This document shows positions 39,318-52,289 of a stretch of 64,000 nucleotides of DNA, piece by piece; position 1 is the stretch's first letter, and each line of letters starts with the position of its first letter. This DNA is from Hanleya hanleyi (Eukaryota; Mollusca; Polyplacophora; Lepidopleurida; Hanleyidae). The stretch spans positions 1-64,000 of the forward strand of contig JAVTVY010025165.1 in NCBI GenBank assembly GCA_036873755.1, read 5' to 3'. Position numbers and translations under genes: made by a program. The notes beneath the pieces are model-generated. The model was given only the letters and a program-made list of their open reading frames with translations. It had not been told where the DNA came from and made no database searches.

Positions 39318-42262
39318 CGTAACTTGGATTTTCAAATCGGACCAAAAAAGGTATCTTGCACTACTAGGCCCCATGTGGGACCTGTGTACCAAATTTCAGA
39401 AAGATCCATGAAATATTTCCCAAGAATTCACGGTAACAATGTTTCAAGGGGAAATTCAAGATGGCCGCCTCGTGGCCATATTGGATTTTCGATTCGGACC
39501 GAAAAAGGTACCTTGCACAACTAGACCATAAGGGGAACCTGTGTACCAAATTTGAGAAAGATCCATGCAGTTGTTCCTGAGAAATCGCGATAACAAGGTT
39601 TTATGAGAAATCCAAGATGGCTGCCTGGTGGCCATATTGGATTTCGGAATCAGACCAAAAAAGGTTTCTTGTACAACTAGACCCCAAGGGGAACCTGTGT
39701 ACCAAATTTGAGAAAGATCCATGGATTAGTTCCTGAGAAATCGCGATAACAAGGTTTCATGGGGAAATCCAAGATGGCTGCCTGGTGGCCATATTGGATT
39801 TTCGAATCGGACCAGAAAAGGTATCTTGCACAACTAGATCCTAAGGGGAACCTGTGTACCAAATTTGAGAAAGATCCATGAAGCAGTTCCTGAGAAATCG
39901 CGATAACAAGATTTCATGGGGAAATCCAAGATGGCTGCCCGGTGGCCATATTGGATTTTCGAATCGAACCAGAAAAGGTATCTTGCACAACTAGACCCCA
40001 AGGGGAACCTGTGTACCAAATTTGAGAAAGATCCATGCAGTAGTTCCTGAGAAATCGCGATAACAAGGTTTCATGGGGAAATCCAAGATGGCTGCCTGGT
40101 GGCCATATTGGATTTTCGAATCGGAGCAAGAAAGGTTTCTTGCACAACTAGACCGCAAGGGGAACCTGCGTAACAAATTTGAGAAAGATCCATGCAGTAG
40201 TTCCTGAGAAATCGCGATAACAAGGTTTCATGGGGAAATCCAAGATGGCTGCCTGGTGGCCATATTGGATTTCGGAATCGGACCAAAAAAGGTTTCTTGC
40301 ACAACTAGACCCCAAGGGGAACCTGTGTACCAAATTTGAGAAAGATCCATGCAGTAGTTCCTGAGAAATCGTGATAAGGTTTCATGGGGAAATCCAAGAT
40401 GGCTGCCTGGTGGCCATATTGGTTTTTCGAATCGGACCGAAAAAGATATCTTGCACAACTAGACCCGAAGGGGAACCTGTGTACCAAATTTGAGAAAGAT
40501 CCATGCAGTAGTTCCTGAGAAATCGCGATAACAAGGTTTCATGGGGGAAATCCAAGATGGCTGCCTGGTGGCCATTTTGGATTTCCGAATCGGACCAGAA
40601 AAGGTATCTTGCACAACTAGACCCCAAGGGGAACCTGTGTACCAAATTTGAGAAAGATCCATGCAGTAGTTCCTGAGCAATCGCGATAACAAGGTTTCAT
40701 GGGGGGAATCCAAGATGGCTGCCTGGTGGCCATATTGGATTTTCCAATCGGACCAGAAAAGGTATCTTGCACAACTAGACCCCAAGGGGAACCTGTGTAC
40801 CAAATTTGAGAAAGATCCATGCAGTTGTTCCTGAGAAATCGCGATAACAAGGTTTCATGGGGAAATCCAAGATGGCTGCCTGGTGGCCATATTGGATTTT
40901 CGAATCGGACCAGAATAGGTATCTTGCACAACTAGACCCCAAGGGGAACCTGTGTGCCAAATTTGAGAAAGATCCATGCAGTAGTTCCTGAGAAATCGCG
41001 ATAACAAGGTTTCATGGGGAAATCCAAGATAGCTGCCTGGTGGCCATATTGGATTTTCGAATCGGACCAGAAAAGGTTTCTTGCACAACTAGACCCCAAG
41101 GGGAACCTGTGTACCAAATTTGAGAAAGATCCATGCAGTAGTTCCTGAGAAATCGTGATAACAAGGTTTCATGGGGAAATCCAAGATGGCTGCCTGGTGG
41201 CCATATTGGATTTTCAGATCGGACCAAAAAAGGTTTCTTGCACAACTAGACCCCAAGGGGAACCTGTGTACCAAATTTGAGAAAGATCCATGCAGTAGTT
41301 CCTGAGAAATCGCGATAACAAGGTTTCATGGGAAATCCAAGATGGCTGCCTGGTGGCCATATTGGATTTTCGAATCGGACCAAAAAAGGTTTCTTGCACA
41401 ACTAGACCCCAAGGGGAACCTGCGTAACAAATTTGAGGAAGATCCATGCAGTAGTTCCTGAGAAATCGCGATAACAAGGTTTCATGAGGAAATCCAAAAT
41501 GGCTGCCTGGTGGACATATTGGATTTCGGAATCAGACCAAAAAAGGTTTCTTGCACAACTAGACTCCAAGGGGAACCTGTGTACCAAATTTGAGAAAGAT
41601 CCATGCAGTAGTTCCTGAGAAATCGTGATAACAAGTTTTCATTGGGAAATCCAAGATGGCTGCCTGGCGGCCATATTGGATTTCGGAATCGGACCAAAGA
41701 AGGTTTCTTGCACAACGAGATCCCAAGGGGAACCTGTGTACCAAATTTGAGAAAGATCCATGCAGTAGTTCCTGAGAAATCACGATAACAAGGTTTCATG
41801 AGGAAATCCAAGATGGCTGCCTGGTGGCCATTTTGGATTTTCGAATCGGACCAAAAAAGGTTTCTTGCACAACTAGACCCCAAGGGGAACCTGTGTACCA
41901 AATTTGAAAAAGATCCATGAAGCAGTTCCTGAGCAATCGCGATAACAAGGTTTCATGGGGGAATCCAAGATGGCTGCCTGGTGGCCATATTGGAATTTCA
42001 AATCGGACCAAAAAAGGTTTCTTGCACAACTAGACCCCAAGGGGAACCTGTGTACCAAATTTGAGAAAGATCCATGCAGTAGTTCCTGAGAAATCGCGAT
42101 AACAAGGTTTCATAGGGAAATCCAAGATGGCTGCCTGGTGGCCATATTGGATTTTCGACTCGGACCAAAAAAGGTTTCTTGCACAACTAGACCCCAAGGG
42201 GAACCTGTGTACCAAATTTGAGAAAGATCCATGGGGTAGTTCCTGAGAAATCGCAATAACAA
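39318..42262 (+). repeat. 157-bp satellite array, about 19 units
   Basis: 'cacaactaga' recurs every 155-158 bp from 39,517 to 42,182. Each unit has 'ccaagatggctgcctggtgg', 'tgtaccaaatttgagaaaga' and 'tgagaaatcgcgataacaag'. Unit length is close to one nucleosome. The many minus-strand frames of 60-140 codons are artefacts. Confidence 0.95.
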
Positions 42263-42269
42263 GAATTGT

Positions 42270-42335
42270 TTACGGACGGACGGACTGACGGACTGACTGA
42301 CGGACGACGGACGGACGACGGACCACGGACAAAAA
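42270..42335 (+). repeat. (GGAC)n-like tail of the satellite
   Basis: 'ggacggacggactgacggac' type simple repeat directly after the last unit. Confidence 0.85.
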
Positions 42336-42969
42336 GCGATTTGAACGCATAAAACGCATTATTTAAGACTTTTAATTTACGCCATTTTGAATTCAATTAT
42401 GATTAATTGTCCTATAACTTCTCAATTATGCCATATTTAACGCTTTTATCACACCAGTATGCACACTAATTTACCTCATGTACCTTTTATTTTCAAAGGT
42501 GAATTTGCAATTTGAGGGAAATTCGTAATCGCAAGGAATGTGGCCGCCATATTTGACACCATATTGGATTTCGGGGTACAAAAGTATCAAGATTCAGAAT
42601 GGCAATACACCGTTATTTTTTTTTCATATAGTCAAGTTAATCAACACAGTAAACATAGCATCATAGTGAGTTGAATGCGAGAATAATACCTAGCTGGTTA
42701 CGAATATTGAAAGTTTACTCATGAGGAGCGGAGGAGTCTAGAGATGCGTGTCTTAAAGCGTTCTGTTTTCCTTGTGTGTTCATTTCTGTTCATTGTTTCT
42801 ACCACAAGCATGAGAAAGGACTGCAACAGAAACACTTGATTCTGTTCAGTACATGTCTATTATCCAGCAAGCAGTGAAAAATAAGCTGGTACATTATCAA
42901 AGATAAGGCACGCAGCACATGTTATATGGATTTGAGCAAGTTTTATCTCATGTTGAACGAAGTAATTGC
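42336..42969. other. No gene seen
   Basis: AT-rich. 'atggccgccatatttgaca' near 42,540 is a lone YY1-like motif. Confidence 0.5.
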
Positions 42970-43200
42970 GTGAGACCACTCTATCCAATTACATATGGCG
43001 TTTTCTCAAGTGTATGGTTGGACCAACTCAACACTTTCAATTTGGAGACAAATATGGAGGCGCAGTTAATTATTTGGTAATTATACATTCGTTTTCTTAA
43101 TTTCGTTGAAAATTTGATCAAAAAGTCGAAATATTGCATTTTCATCCAAAATGCAGCAGCTTTCAAGCACGTAGACAAGTTATCAGGTTTGGGGGGGCTT
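42970..43200 (-). repeat. Dispersed repeat family R1, copy 2
   Basis: Reverse complement of 34,960-35,170, followed by a G-rich 'ggggggg' tract. Confidence 0.65.
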
Positions 43201-43690
43201 GAGAGGGGGAGAGTCTGAGAGGGGGGTATCCCCCCTCGCAGCTTAAGATTTTTTTTTGAAACTTGATGGTAAATTGGCACTCTCTAGGAGCATCTGAGTG
43301 GTATAACATTGTAACAACTGAAATTTGATTTATTCCAAAATGTCTCATAACAATGACGATCACTACATTGATAAACGTTACAAGCTGAAATGATCATTCA
43401 GTCTCGGGTTTGTACTATAATTCAAGTTAATCCTTAGACAATACTATCCTGTCCCGATAGCAGCGGAATGGCTGCATTGATGCGTGACTGAGCACATGAG
43501 CTCTGGTTCATTAATTGGGTTGCCTTTGCTATCTTTTTAACATAGGAAATATTGTTAATCGATGATAACGGCTATTTTGTACCTACAGTTGTCGAACTTA
43601 TCAAAAATGTTAGCTTAGTGGACCTTTCTTGGAATAGTAGGAAAACTTATCCATATTTACCATATTTACACCAGTTATGAAACAGTGACT
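43201..43690. other. No gene seen
   Basis: No open frame with motifs. G/C homopolymer runs at 43,190-43,235. Confidence 0.5.
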
Positions 43691-43696
43691 TCAGGT

Positions 43697-44383
43697 CTAC
43701 TGTCTGTCCCGGATAATATATCTCAGACGTTTTCGGCGATATGTCTCGGACAATTTATCGGACCAATCTCACGTTCGGCTATTTCCGTATTGGCGGAACT
43801 CAGCTAAAGTGAGTTCTGGGGGGAGATTGTTTATCGGACAGCATTGAAACTTCACACAGTAGAAAAAAATACTAAATTTATTTCAAAGTATCACCAAAAT
43901 CCTTCCAGTGGTTCTCCATAAATCGCGAAAAACAAAAATTAGATGGGAGATTTGTGAGTTATAGATGGATTTCTTGTTTATGTTTTCATCCGGGGATTCT
44001 CTGAAATGATAAAAGCCAGCTGGTAGGCCTAATCCAGACCTCTATTTAATGCTAAGTGGTTCTCTGGGCTGCACTATGCTGGTTTCATGCTGGCGTTACA
44101 CGAGGGATATCATATGCCTACCAATTACGTCAGACAGAAGAAATCCATCTATATTTTTGACGTCATAAAGTCATGCCTGCATTGGCAGATCAAAGTCATG
44201 TTGGCCCCAAAATAACATGGTATTGGTGATTTTGGTCAATTCTCAACAGATTCTAATGAAAGACAGGAATAAAATTAATGTTTTATAGTTTATATACTGT
44301 GGGAATTTTCAATGTTGCACGATAAATTGTCTCCGAAATATCACCGAAAACGTCTGGAATATATTATCTGGGACAGACAGTAG
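43697..44383. mobile_element. 687-bp MITE with long TIRs
   Basis: Begins CTACTGTCTGTCCCGGATAA and ends with its near reverse complement. The TIR is about 70 bp ('cagacgttttcgg', 'acaatttatcg'). No coding sequence and no clear target duplication. Confidence 0.75.
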
Positions 44384-44819
44384 GTTTATTTATAGAGTTC
44401 CTATATATGAAAAGTAGTTGAGAGTTTGTATCTCTTGTTTGTGAATAAAGAAATACTGATCTCAATTGAAAAACAAAACAACTTAATAGTGAAAGATTTA
44501 CGAAAAATTATGCTGAACTGGAGTTTTGATTTTTTCACCCAAATAGGCGGTATTTGATTGGAATTGGAGCACACTATTCCATTCTCAGAGACGATCACAA
44601 AAGATTTGAACCCGAAATCGTCAATCTATGGCTTAGATCACTGATCAATTGCAATCTTATTTTAGGCCTAATGGTATGCACTGGCGGTGATAAGTTTACT
44701 TCTCATGTATTAATTGAATAATATACGTGATCTTCTATGCTATGTTAGCTTTCTTTTTCTTTATTTCTTTCTTTTTTTCGTTTGTTTGTTTGTTGTTTTT
44801 TTGTTTTTTTGCCGGCCGT
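44384..44819. other. No gene seen
   Basis: AT-rich with T-rich 'tttctttttttcgtttgttt' at 44,750-44,810. Confidence 0.5.
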
Positions 44820-44950
44820 CAAAATTTGGGGGGGCTGAAGCCCCCCCAAGCCCCCCGTTGTCTACGCCCTTGGCTTTGACCACCAAGACGCGCATTTTTA
44901 GAAAAATTCTGATCTAGAAAACATGCTCAATCCTTTTGGCATTCGACGTA
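44820..44950 (-). repeat. Dispersed repeat family R1, copy 3
   Basis: Reverse complement of 34,885-34,980, with G/C homopolymers at its left. Confidence 0.65.
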
Positions 44951-45115
44951 CATTTGAATATAAGATAAAATGTAGAAGAAAGTTTCGGAGAGAGCTGAAA
45001 AGCACAAGTCTTGCCCATGACAGGAGCAATATGCACAGCAAATTTGAAGCTGATTGGCGAAGGCATTCGGAAGTTATCTGGCGGAAAAGATTGAAAAAAG
45101 GAAAAGGAAATTGTA

Positions 45116-45837
45116 GGATAAGGCGTGATTTTGGCCTATACGTGGTGCGGTTGAAATCGAAAAAATAAAATGTCCTATAAATAATTGTGTTTTAATGTAA
45201 CTACAAGAGAAAACATATGTACACAATATGAAATTTTTTAAGATCGAATGCGTTATCATTTTAGTCATGATATGAAATTGAAATCTGCAGCATGTGCTAT
45301 TTCGTGAAAAAAAGGGGTCTAAATCGAGTCGTTTAAATTACAACACATGTAAGGGAAGTAGAAAGAGGTGCCGACATACTGACAGAGCCACATGACTTCA
45401 CAATATAGTCTTCCGGTTAACCTATTCTAAAGCACATACCAAGAATCTAACGACACATACCAAGAAATCTAATGAACATTTAGACACATAAGACACATTT
45501 AGACACGAAGAACCCTTTGGACCAACAGGATTTTCTAGCAGTGGAGATATAATGCCACAGCATATCACCAAGTTAAATGGTGTTTGGTCCAAGGGGTCCT
45601 TCATGTCTAAATGTGCATTTAAATGACTCGCGTTAGAACCATTTCTCAAGAAATAGCACATGCTGCGGATTTCAATTCCATGTCATAACTACAATCATAA
45701 CGTAAACGAGCTAGAACTTTCACATATTGTGTACATATATTTCCTCTTGCCGTTTTATTAAAGCACAATTACTTATAGGACATTTTATTTTTCCGGTTTC
45801 AACCGCACCATGTATAGGTCAAAATCCCGCCTTATCG
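45116..45837. mobile_element. 722-bp MITE flanked by TA (mariner-like)
   Basis: Inverted ends GGATAAGGCGTGATTTTGGCC and, reversed, CGATAAGGCGGGATTTTGACC, each next to TA. Homology between the arms runs about 200 bp. The middle (45,480-45,610) is a second inverted repeat around 'ccccttggaccaaaca'. No transposase. Confidence 0.8.
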
Positions 45838-47418
45838 TAAGGTTCTCCTTTGCATATATGGGATGTTGTAGATAATATCCCAGTTCCCAATTTCCCAGTC
45901 TGTTAGGAGATGAAATACCTCAAATTTATCCTGAAACGATAAACACACAAGAACCTTCATGGTATGATTGAAAATATACTTATAAGTATTAGTACCTTGT
46001 CCCTAAGTTGCCCTAAAGTAACCAGGTAGACCGAAATGTCCAAGGACAACAAATATTTAAGAGACCTCCTACGTGCTGTATTCACTCATGATGCATCAAT
46101 AGGAAGTTATGTAACCACGCTGGAACAATGACCTCGAAGCGTCTAGTGATAATGCGATGCTAGTGAGAAAAATTTGTACTTCTGTATACATTTAAAAAAC
46201 TGCCTTCTATCGAATGACACATTTGAATATAATACTTATAGTATACAAGTAATTAAAAGACGAACCCATCATGGCCACCACTCTCCAGAGACCTGCCTTT
46301 ACATACGGATAGATTTGTTTTCGGTTGGCTACCAAAACCATTTTCATGACTCTTTATTCCGAGAGCTGTCTTTTGACTCTTGTTGATGGGTTAGGTTGTG
46401 TAAACCTCTCCTGAATATGTAAGTCTGGGTGTGATGAAGTTGATACTATTAGAATAGTATTATGATTATAAAAGACACCCAAATCCCTAAGTCTGGTATA
46501 CTACGAATCCTTATACTATATTCGTTCACCATGCATCGAAAGTTTTTTCAAAAATTCCGTTATTCTACATTATGTCCATAGCGATCTGTAGAGGTCTTCA
46601 AATTGATGTCTCACCAATTTCAAATAAGACACTCATCTAGTACACTTCTCTATATATTTGTATAGTTTTTCTCTTCGAGGTCGTGGGACAGCCGCGTGAT
46701 GTCGCCACGTGGGGAAATTCATCCAACGCATTTGCAGTTGTAATATGGGCATATTTGGGTACACTACATATTCATGTTTCAAGTTAAATACAGTCATCTC
46801 GCCAGTTCCCATCCAGTGTGAGTTCGGACCCACTTCCCAACACATTACTTCTTGTCACAACCAAGATCATGCGACATCATAACAGATTTGGTGCATTCGA
46901 ACAAGTTGATCAACTTCCAATCAAGGTTAAATAATATTATGCATTCATTGGTTTTGTTAGGAGATAGCTTTACAGACCGACGCCATACATACGACTACAT
47001 CGGTCTAATTACAAATACCATGACTTGACGTCATGAAAAAACAGTGCGGTCTGCTGGTGCTTTCGATCAAAGTGTTGATGGCTTGTTTCCCACATATAAC
47101 TATCATATGTTACCACGTATCTTGTCATATTCGCTCGAGTGTCACTCTAAAGGCTACCCGCCCCATCGTTGATGACAACTGACGGAGCCAGTTCCGAACC
47201 ACCACCAATCTGAGTCGCACTATGGCCAGAAAAGGTCTTGGGAACGCAGCGTTCGCCATAAATTTCGTAACTTTAGTGCTGATTCACATTGCTTTTCTTT
47301 AATCTCCTATTCAGAGGTAAAATAACTAAAACTACCAGCGAACTATCACCCCCAACCCATATTCTTTAACATGAAATGTACACTTGTGAGATGAAGACGT
47401 GCAAAACCAAAGGTGATG
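45838..47418. other. No gene seen
   Basis: Only short frames without recognisable motifs. No repeats found by eye. Confidence 0.45.
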
Positions 47419-47421
47419 GTA

Positions 47422-47770
47422 CGATAAGGCGGGATTTTGGCCTATACGTGGTGCGGTTGAAATCGAAAAAATGAAATGTCATAAAAACACTTATGTTTTA
47501 ATATAACGGCAAGAGAAAATATAAGTACACAATATGTGAATGTTTTAGTGCGATTGCGTTATGATTATAGTTATCACATGAAACTGAAATCCACAGTTTG
47601 TGCTATTTCGTGAAAAAAGGGTATAAATCGAGTCCTTCAGACACGCATTTAGCCACGAAGGACCCCTTGGACCAGAACGTCATTTAACCTGGTGTTGTGT
47701 GGTAACATTATATTGCCACTGCTGGAAGATTTTTTTGGTCCAAGGTGTCCTTCATACTCAAAAATGAAAA
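47422..47770 (+). mobile_element. Truncated second copy of the TA-flanked MITE
   Basis: Starts CGATAAGGCGGGATTTTGGC after TA and follows the left arm and middle of 45,116-45,837. The right terminal repeat is missing. Confidence 0.8.
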
Positions 47771-47845
47771 GTTATGATTCATAACGTTTGAAGTTTCCGT
47801 AAGTAGATTAAAGTGATAAAATAGCCTGTTATAGTTGTTCGTATG

Positions 47846-47928
47846 TCGTGGTGTAGTGGATACGCACGTTGGATCACAAGCGCCTCGAATTTTTCTTTTC
47901 CCCGAGTTCGAATCCCAGGAGGGCAACA
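47846..47928 (+). tRNA. tRNA-like sequence (SINE head or pseudo-tRNA)
   Basis: Box A-like TGGTGTAGTGG and box B-like GAGTTCGAATCCC at normal spacing. The acceptor ends do not pair well, so it is probably a tRNA-derived SINE head or pseudogene, not a working tRNA. Confidence 0.4.
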
Positions 47929-47929
47929 T

Positions 47930-49630
47930 GTGTGACGTCGACGAGTTATTTCAATCTTTCTCATTTTTGTAAAAAGTAAAATTGCATTCAGTATATCTGA
48001 AATAAGATTTTAGGCTATCATTATGAACCAATTAAAAGTAAAATAAATATTGTTTATCGATGACACGATACCGTGTGGACATTACGAACCAGTCAAACGT
48101 TGAAATCGAACGATCAGTCGCTACCTGTTACAATGGCAATATTTTCGCCTAAATTGTGTATTTACTCTCCAATATGTGCATGTAAAATCAACTGCAACGT
48201 GATAAAATAATAACGCGTTGGTACCGAACATATGTGAAGCTACCATGGTTCACGGTAAGAGACAGTCCGTTGATTGACAGTTGCCGCCGACGACAAGTTG
48301 TACATTGCATTGTGATTGACAGATGGACAGACGAAATGTACATTCCTATGAGTCGGCTGGCTGTGGGCAAAAACCCCGCCTTACAATACCATCTCCTTTC
48401 CGAATAGGTTCCTATTTTTCAGAAAAAGTTTTGACGATTACATTTTTATATATCTTGGTCAAAAATCAGTGCCAAAAGGGGCTGGACCGGAAATGGCGAC
48501 AGAGGTTCGGAACTGGAACCTCTTATTAAGAAATGTAATTCTATATTCCCTACAGCTCAGTCCATCACCAGCTAAGTTATCTATTTAATACATTCTATAG
48601 ATAATTGTACTGCGATTCTGAAAAATATTTTGCTAATCAAAGCATTTCACCTGAAACAGATGAGAATTCCACTTTGGTGGGTCGGAACTGGCGACGTGAC
48701 TGTACTGCAATAACTTTTCGCCATTTCCCTTGATCTGGTGAATGGGGTAATTTTTCAAACCGTAAACGCACGTGATGTCCTTAAACCATTCTAGCTTATA
48801 GTATTGGACCCTCTTACAGAGGGCCACTTACTGCCTGATACAGCAACAACAACAATTTCCCATTCAGACGACAGATTTTGAGATCGAAAATGAAGCCGGA
48901 CTACGTCAAGGATTATATGAGACAGTCACGTAGTTGTGTATGAAGACTGGGATGGCTCCTATAAATAGTGATCCAATGAGAATGCTCCTTTTAGTTTAAA
49001 ATGGGGCGGGTCGAATGATCAATCGTTGCATGGGAGAAAGCTAGAACAGCTAGCACGCTGACAGTATCTGTTAATATCTTAAAGAGTCATACAGTCTGAT
49101 AACCAATCAAGATACGAAATTACCAACACCGTGCAGCGAGGATTTTCTTTTATCTTTGTCAAATATGACAAGCGGTGAAAGTTTTGCTTTTCAAACTGGA
49201 AATGTTTATATCCTTGGATTAGCCAGTCGGATTTGAATAGTACACACAGGATACATATGGATCACAGAATATTAATAGAGCTATGACATCACACAACCAT
49301 TTCATTGTTGGGGAAAAGAGTAATATTCGGCCAAGGAGATACTTGTAGTGTTCGAGCTGTGTTAATGCGAAGATGGGTCAGTCAATGATAGCGGTGTGTG
49401 CAACGGGCATGTACACTGGTGGCAAAAAGCTCGCGAGTTATATATATATGAGCGCTTCATTTGATGAAGAGGCAATGGAATTTCACAAATAGTTGATGAA
49501 TGACGAGGGTACATAAGATTTGGAATCGTACCATACCAAACTTAGCGAGGTGGGTATCATTTATAAGTTTGTGTCGGGTGAGAGACAAAAAGCGTTTCTA
49601 ACCTCTCGGTATATTATATTATATTGAGTA
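47930..49630. other. No gene seen
   Basis: Unique AT-rich sequence without recognisable motifs on either strand. Confidence 0.45.
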
Positions 49631-49632
49631 TA

Positions 49633-50800
49633 GGTATATAATCCACTTTCCTTGGATTTGAACGAAACTACAGATAGCCATAGCGGCACATCACATCGAG
49701 AAATACATCTACCTAGTATAATCCGTGGCGTGCCCGACTCCTCCTCCTACTCCTCCTCCTCCTCCTCTTCCTCCTCCTACTCCGCTTTACTCACTGCGCA
49801 GTGGGTCGCATAGGTGTGGCGCGGGATAGGGTGGGGCGAGAGACCTAGGGTTTTCACTACCTGAGATTCCATGGGCCAGGCTTACACCCTACAGTAGAAT
49901 GGGTCGAGTGCGCATGCGCGATGAGTAGTGCGCGATGAGTAGTATAGAAAGGGTACGCGATCTCCCTATCCCTATACGAGTGGCGCGGGACAGACCTGGT
50001 GTTTTCGCTACCTGAGATTCCATGGGCCAGGCTTGCACCCTACAGTAGAATGGGTCGACTGCGCGTGCGCGATGAGTAGTGCGCGATGAGTAGTATAGAA
50101 AGGGCACGCGATCTTCCTATCCCTATAAACTAATCCATGGGGGTGAATGAACCCATGGGGGTGAATGAGCACTCGTCTCTATAAAAGTGAAGCCAGTGTC
50201 TCTCGTCGACTTTAAGACAAGAAAGATATGAAAGAGACTTCGAAATCGTAAATTCTCCCTTTCCGGGCAGTAATATTTCTGTGGGACCAGCATTATTCGT
50301 ATTCATATCTCGCCTAGTCGAATTTGCTAGATACCGTCTAAAATGTGACGATTTTAATCAATGTCACAAAATATTATTGCAAGAAAAAAACTTGTAAAGC
50401 AGGGCTACACCATCAAGCGCCTCTGCTCAAAGTTTCTCAAATTTGGCGATACATGTCGCATGCTTATAGCAAAATGCAAGCATAGCTCACAAGATCTTTG
50501 GCGTTACATTGTGTAACTTTTGTCTGATTCTGCTTAACCCAGGGCTGTGAACTCATGTAAAGAGAAAAATCTATATCAAAACGTGTTTGAGATGTCATTC
50601 TGTGGATAATGACTTTTCAATGAAAATCATGTGGTTAAGAATATCAACTATACGGATTTGATATTTTTGGAATACGTGTATCTTGATATCTTGCCGGTAT
50701 CAGTGAAAACCGTTGTCGCCTGTCTGCTGCAGGAAACTAGCCTATGATTATGTGTACTATGATTGTGTGTTTTAAATGAGTTAGGTCTTTGGACTATGGA
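49633..50800 (+). pseudogene. Decayed PLE 3' fragment split by an insertion
   Basis: 49,633-49,690 matches 37,775-37,830 and 50,183-50,520 matches 37,850-38,190 (end of RT), followed by the PLE tail to about 50,800. Several frameshifts. A roughly 470-bp block interrupts it. Confidence 0.8.
49715..50182 (+). mobile_element. Insertion inside the PLE fragment
   Basis: Holds (CCT)n at 49,738-49,790 and two copies of a roughly 140-bp unit (49,850-50,130) with 'gatgagtagtatagaaaggg', NRF1-like 'gtgcgcatgcgcga' and 'ctgagattccatgggccagg'. AGTAGTATAGAAAG at 49,938 and 50,089 is the Polinton-type terminus motif. Exact ends are unclear. Confidence 0.55.
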
Positions 50801-51040
50801 CGAAGGAATTAATATTTGACCCGAAGTGTCAACCATATACATGATCAATAGCTGAAGAGATTTTTTCGGCTTCGCATCTTGCTCAGACAGTATAACCCTA
50901 TCTGCCCTGGGCGATTTGGGGTGTACCGCAGTCTGGAGAGGGGGGGGGGGACGGAAAGCCCCCCTATATATTTTCGCTACTACTAAGGCTAGTGGGCTGA
51001 AACTTACCACACTATATCTTTGGGTCAAGCTCTACAAGAA
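50801..51040. other. No gene seen
   Basis: G homopolymer at 50,940-50,950. Possible weak inverted relation with 51,740-51,800. Confidence 0.4.
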
Positions 51041-51785
51041 AATGTAAAAAAAAAATCCAAGATGGCCGCCATGATGACCTCACTGTGACGTCATTTTCAA
51101 AAAGAGCATTTTTGGACGATTTTTCGGTCAAAATTTTCGAATTATTTATTTTTGTTTTTTCTTCACAAAAACTGCATGATAAATTAGTAAATAATAATCT
51201 GATATGAAATAAAATAAGTTTTACCCACTTTTCGGTACAGAAAAGTAAAAATTTTGCAGAAATATGACGAAAACATCACTTTTTCTGGTACCCCACATAC
51301 CGCCATTTTGAATTTACCCATGATCCTCTGCACTTTAGGTTATGCAAATAGGCTCAAAATGACCGCAATATGACAGCCTATAACGTCACGAAGTTTCAGC
51401 TCTCCATTGTTTGGCGTTCCGGAGATATTGCAGAAAGTTTGGTAGTGGGGCAACAGATCAGGAGGTGTTTTTGGTAATGCTAAGACATATGGTTTCAGCA
51501 AAAATGCATAGAATCGCGTTGAATCAACATGCTGGATTTTTGCGTAATTTTTTAGGAAATATGGCGAAAATATCACTTTTCTGGTACCCCCACATGGCCG
51601 CTATTTTGAATTTGCCCATGATCCTCTGCTCGGGGGTCATGCAAATAGGCTCAAAATGACCCCAATATGATAATCTTAAAAGTCATGGAGTTTCAGCTCT
51701 CAATTTTTTGTCGTTCCGGAGATACGAGCAAAAAAACAACATGGGGGGGGGGAGCGCAGAAAGTGACCTCTCCCCCCCCCGGCCA
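51041..51785 (+). repeat. Two to three copies of a roughly 300-bp unit
   Basis: 'atgatcctctgc', 'atgcaaataggctcaaaatg', 'gtttcagctctc' and 'cgttccggagatac' occur in order at about 51,310-51,430 and 51,610-51,730. Confidence 0.75.
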
Positions 51786-52285
51786 GGTAGGGATAAGATA
51801 GAGTTCTTACACTACAAGAAAGAGCTATGAATCTTTATTACTTGATAGTGTCGATGTTTCTACGCTTTTTTTATGTGCGTGTATAATTTCAGTTATATGT
51901 TCAACTTAAATGTTTATACATCTTCTTTTATGCGCGTATTTGTTAGTTCACCAGTAGCATTACTTTCAGTCTCAAAATATGTCGTCGGCTAATCCAGATA
52001 TTTTCAGAGACTTGGAGTGATTTGTTGTGGCTAATTTCATCGCCATTAGAAGGCGTGTTTGATCAATAATTTAGTATTAAATAATGTCATTAAAAGTGTA
52101 ATACATTTTAGAAAATAACTTTAAATTTATTCATTTACATTTTCATGAATTATGTGTGGTAAGTTATAGTTGAGAATCCTGGCCATTTAGGTTTTTCCCA
52201 ACTAGCCTCTATATACATGTTCATGTACGCCATGCTAGATAGCAGATCGACTATTATAGATAGATATAAATTTGGTGATGAATGT
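51786..52285. other. No gene seen
   Basis: AT-rich, no motifs. Confidence 0.45.
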
Positions 52286-52289
52286 AGGG

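Noticed and set aside
39318..42262. CRISPR-like regular array
   Set aside because: Whole units are conserved, there are no unique spacers, and the DNA is eukaryotic.
39456..42396. Series of 60-140 codon minus-strand frames
   Set aside because: Each is the same stretch of the 157-bp satellite; the frame shifts with each unit.
44923..45168. 81-codon basic frame
   Set aside because: Overlaps repeat family R1 and the end of a MITE; the sequence looks like a dispersed repeat, not a protein.
51041..51785. Polinton fragment because of 'ccaagatggccgcc'
   Set aside because: A single YY1-like motif is too common here; no other Polinton feature in this block.
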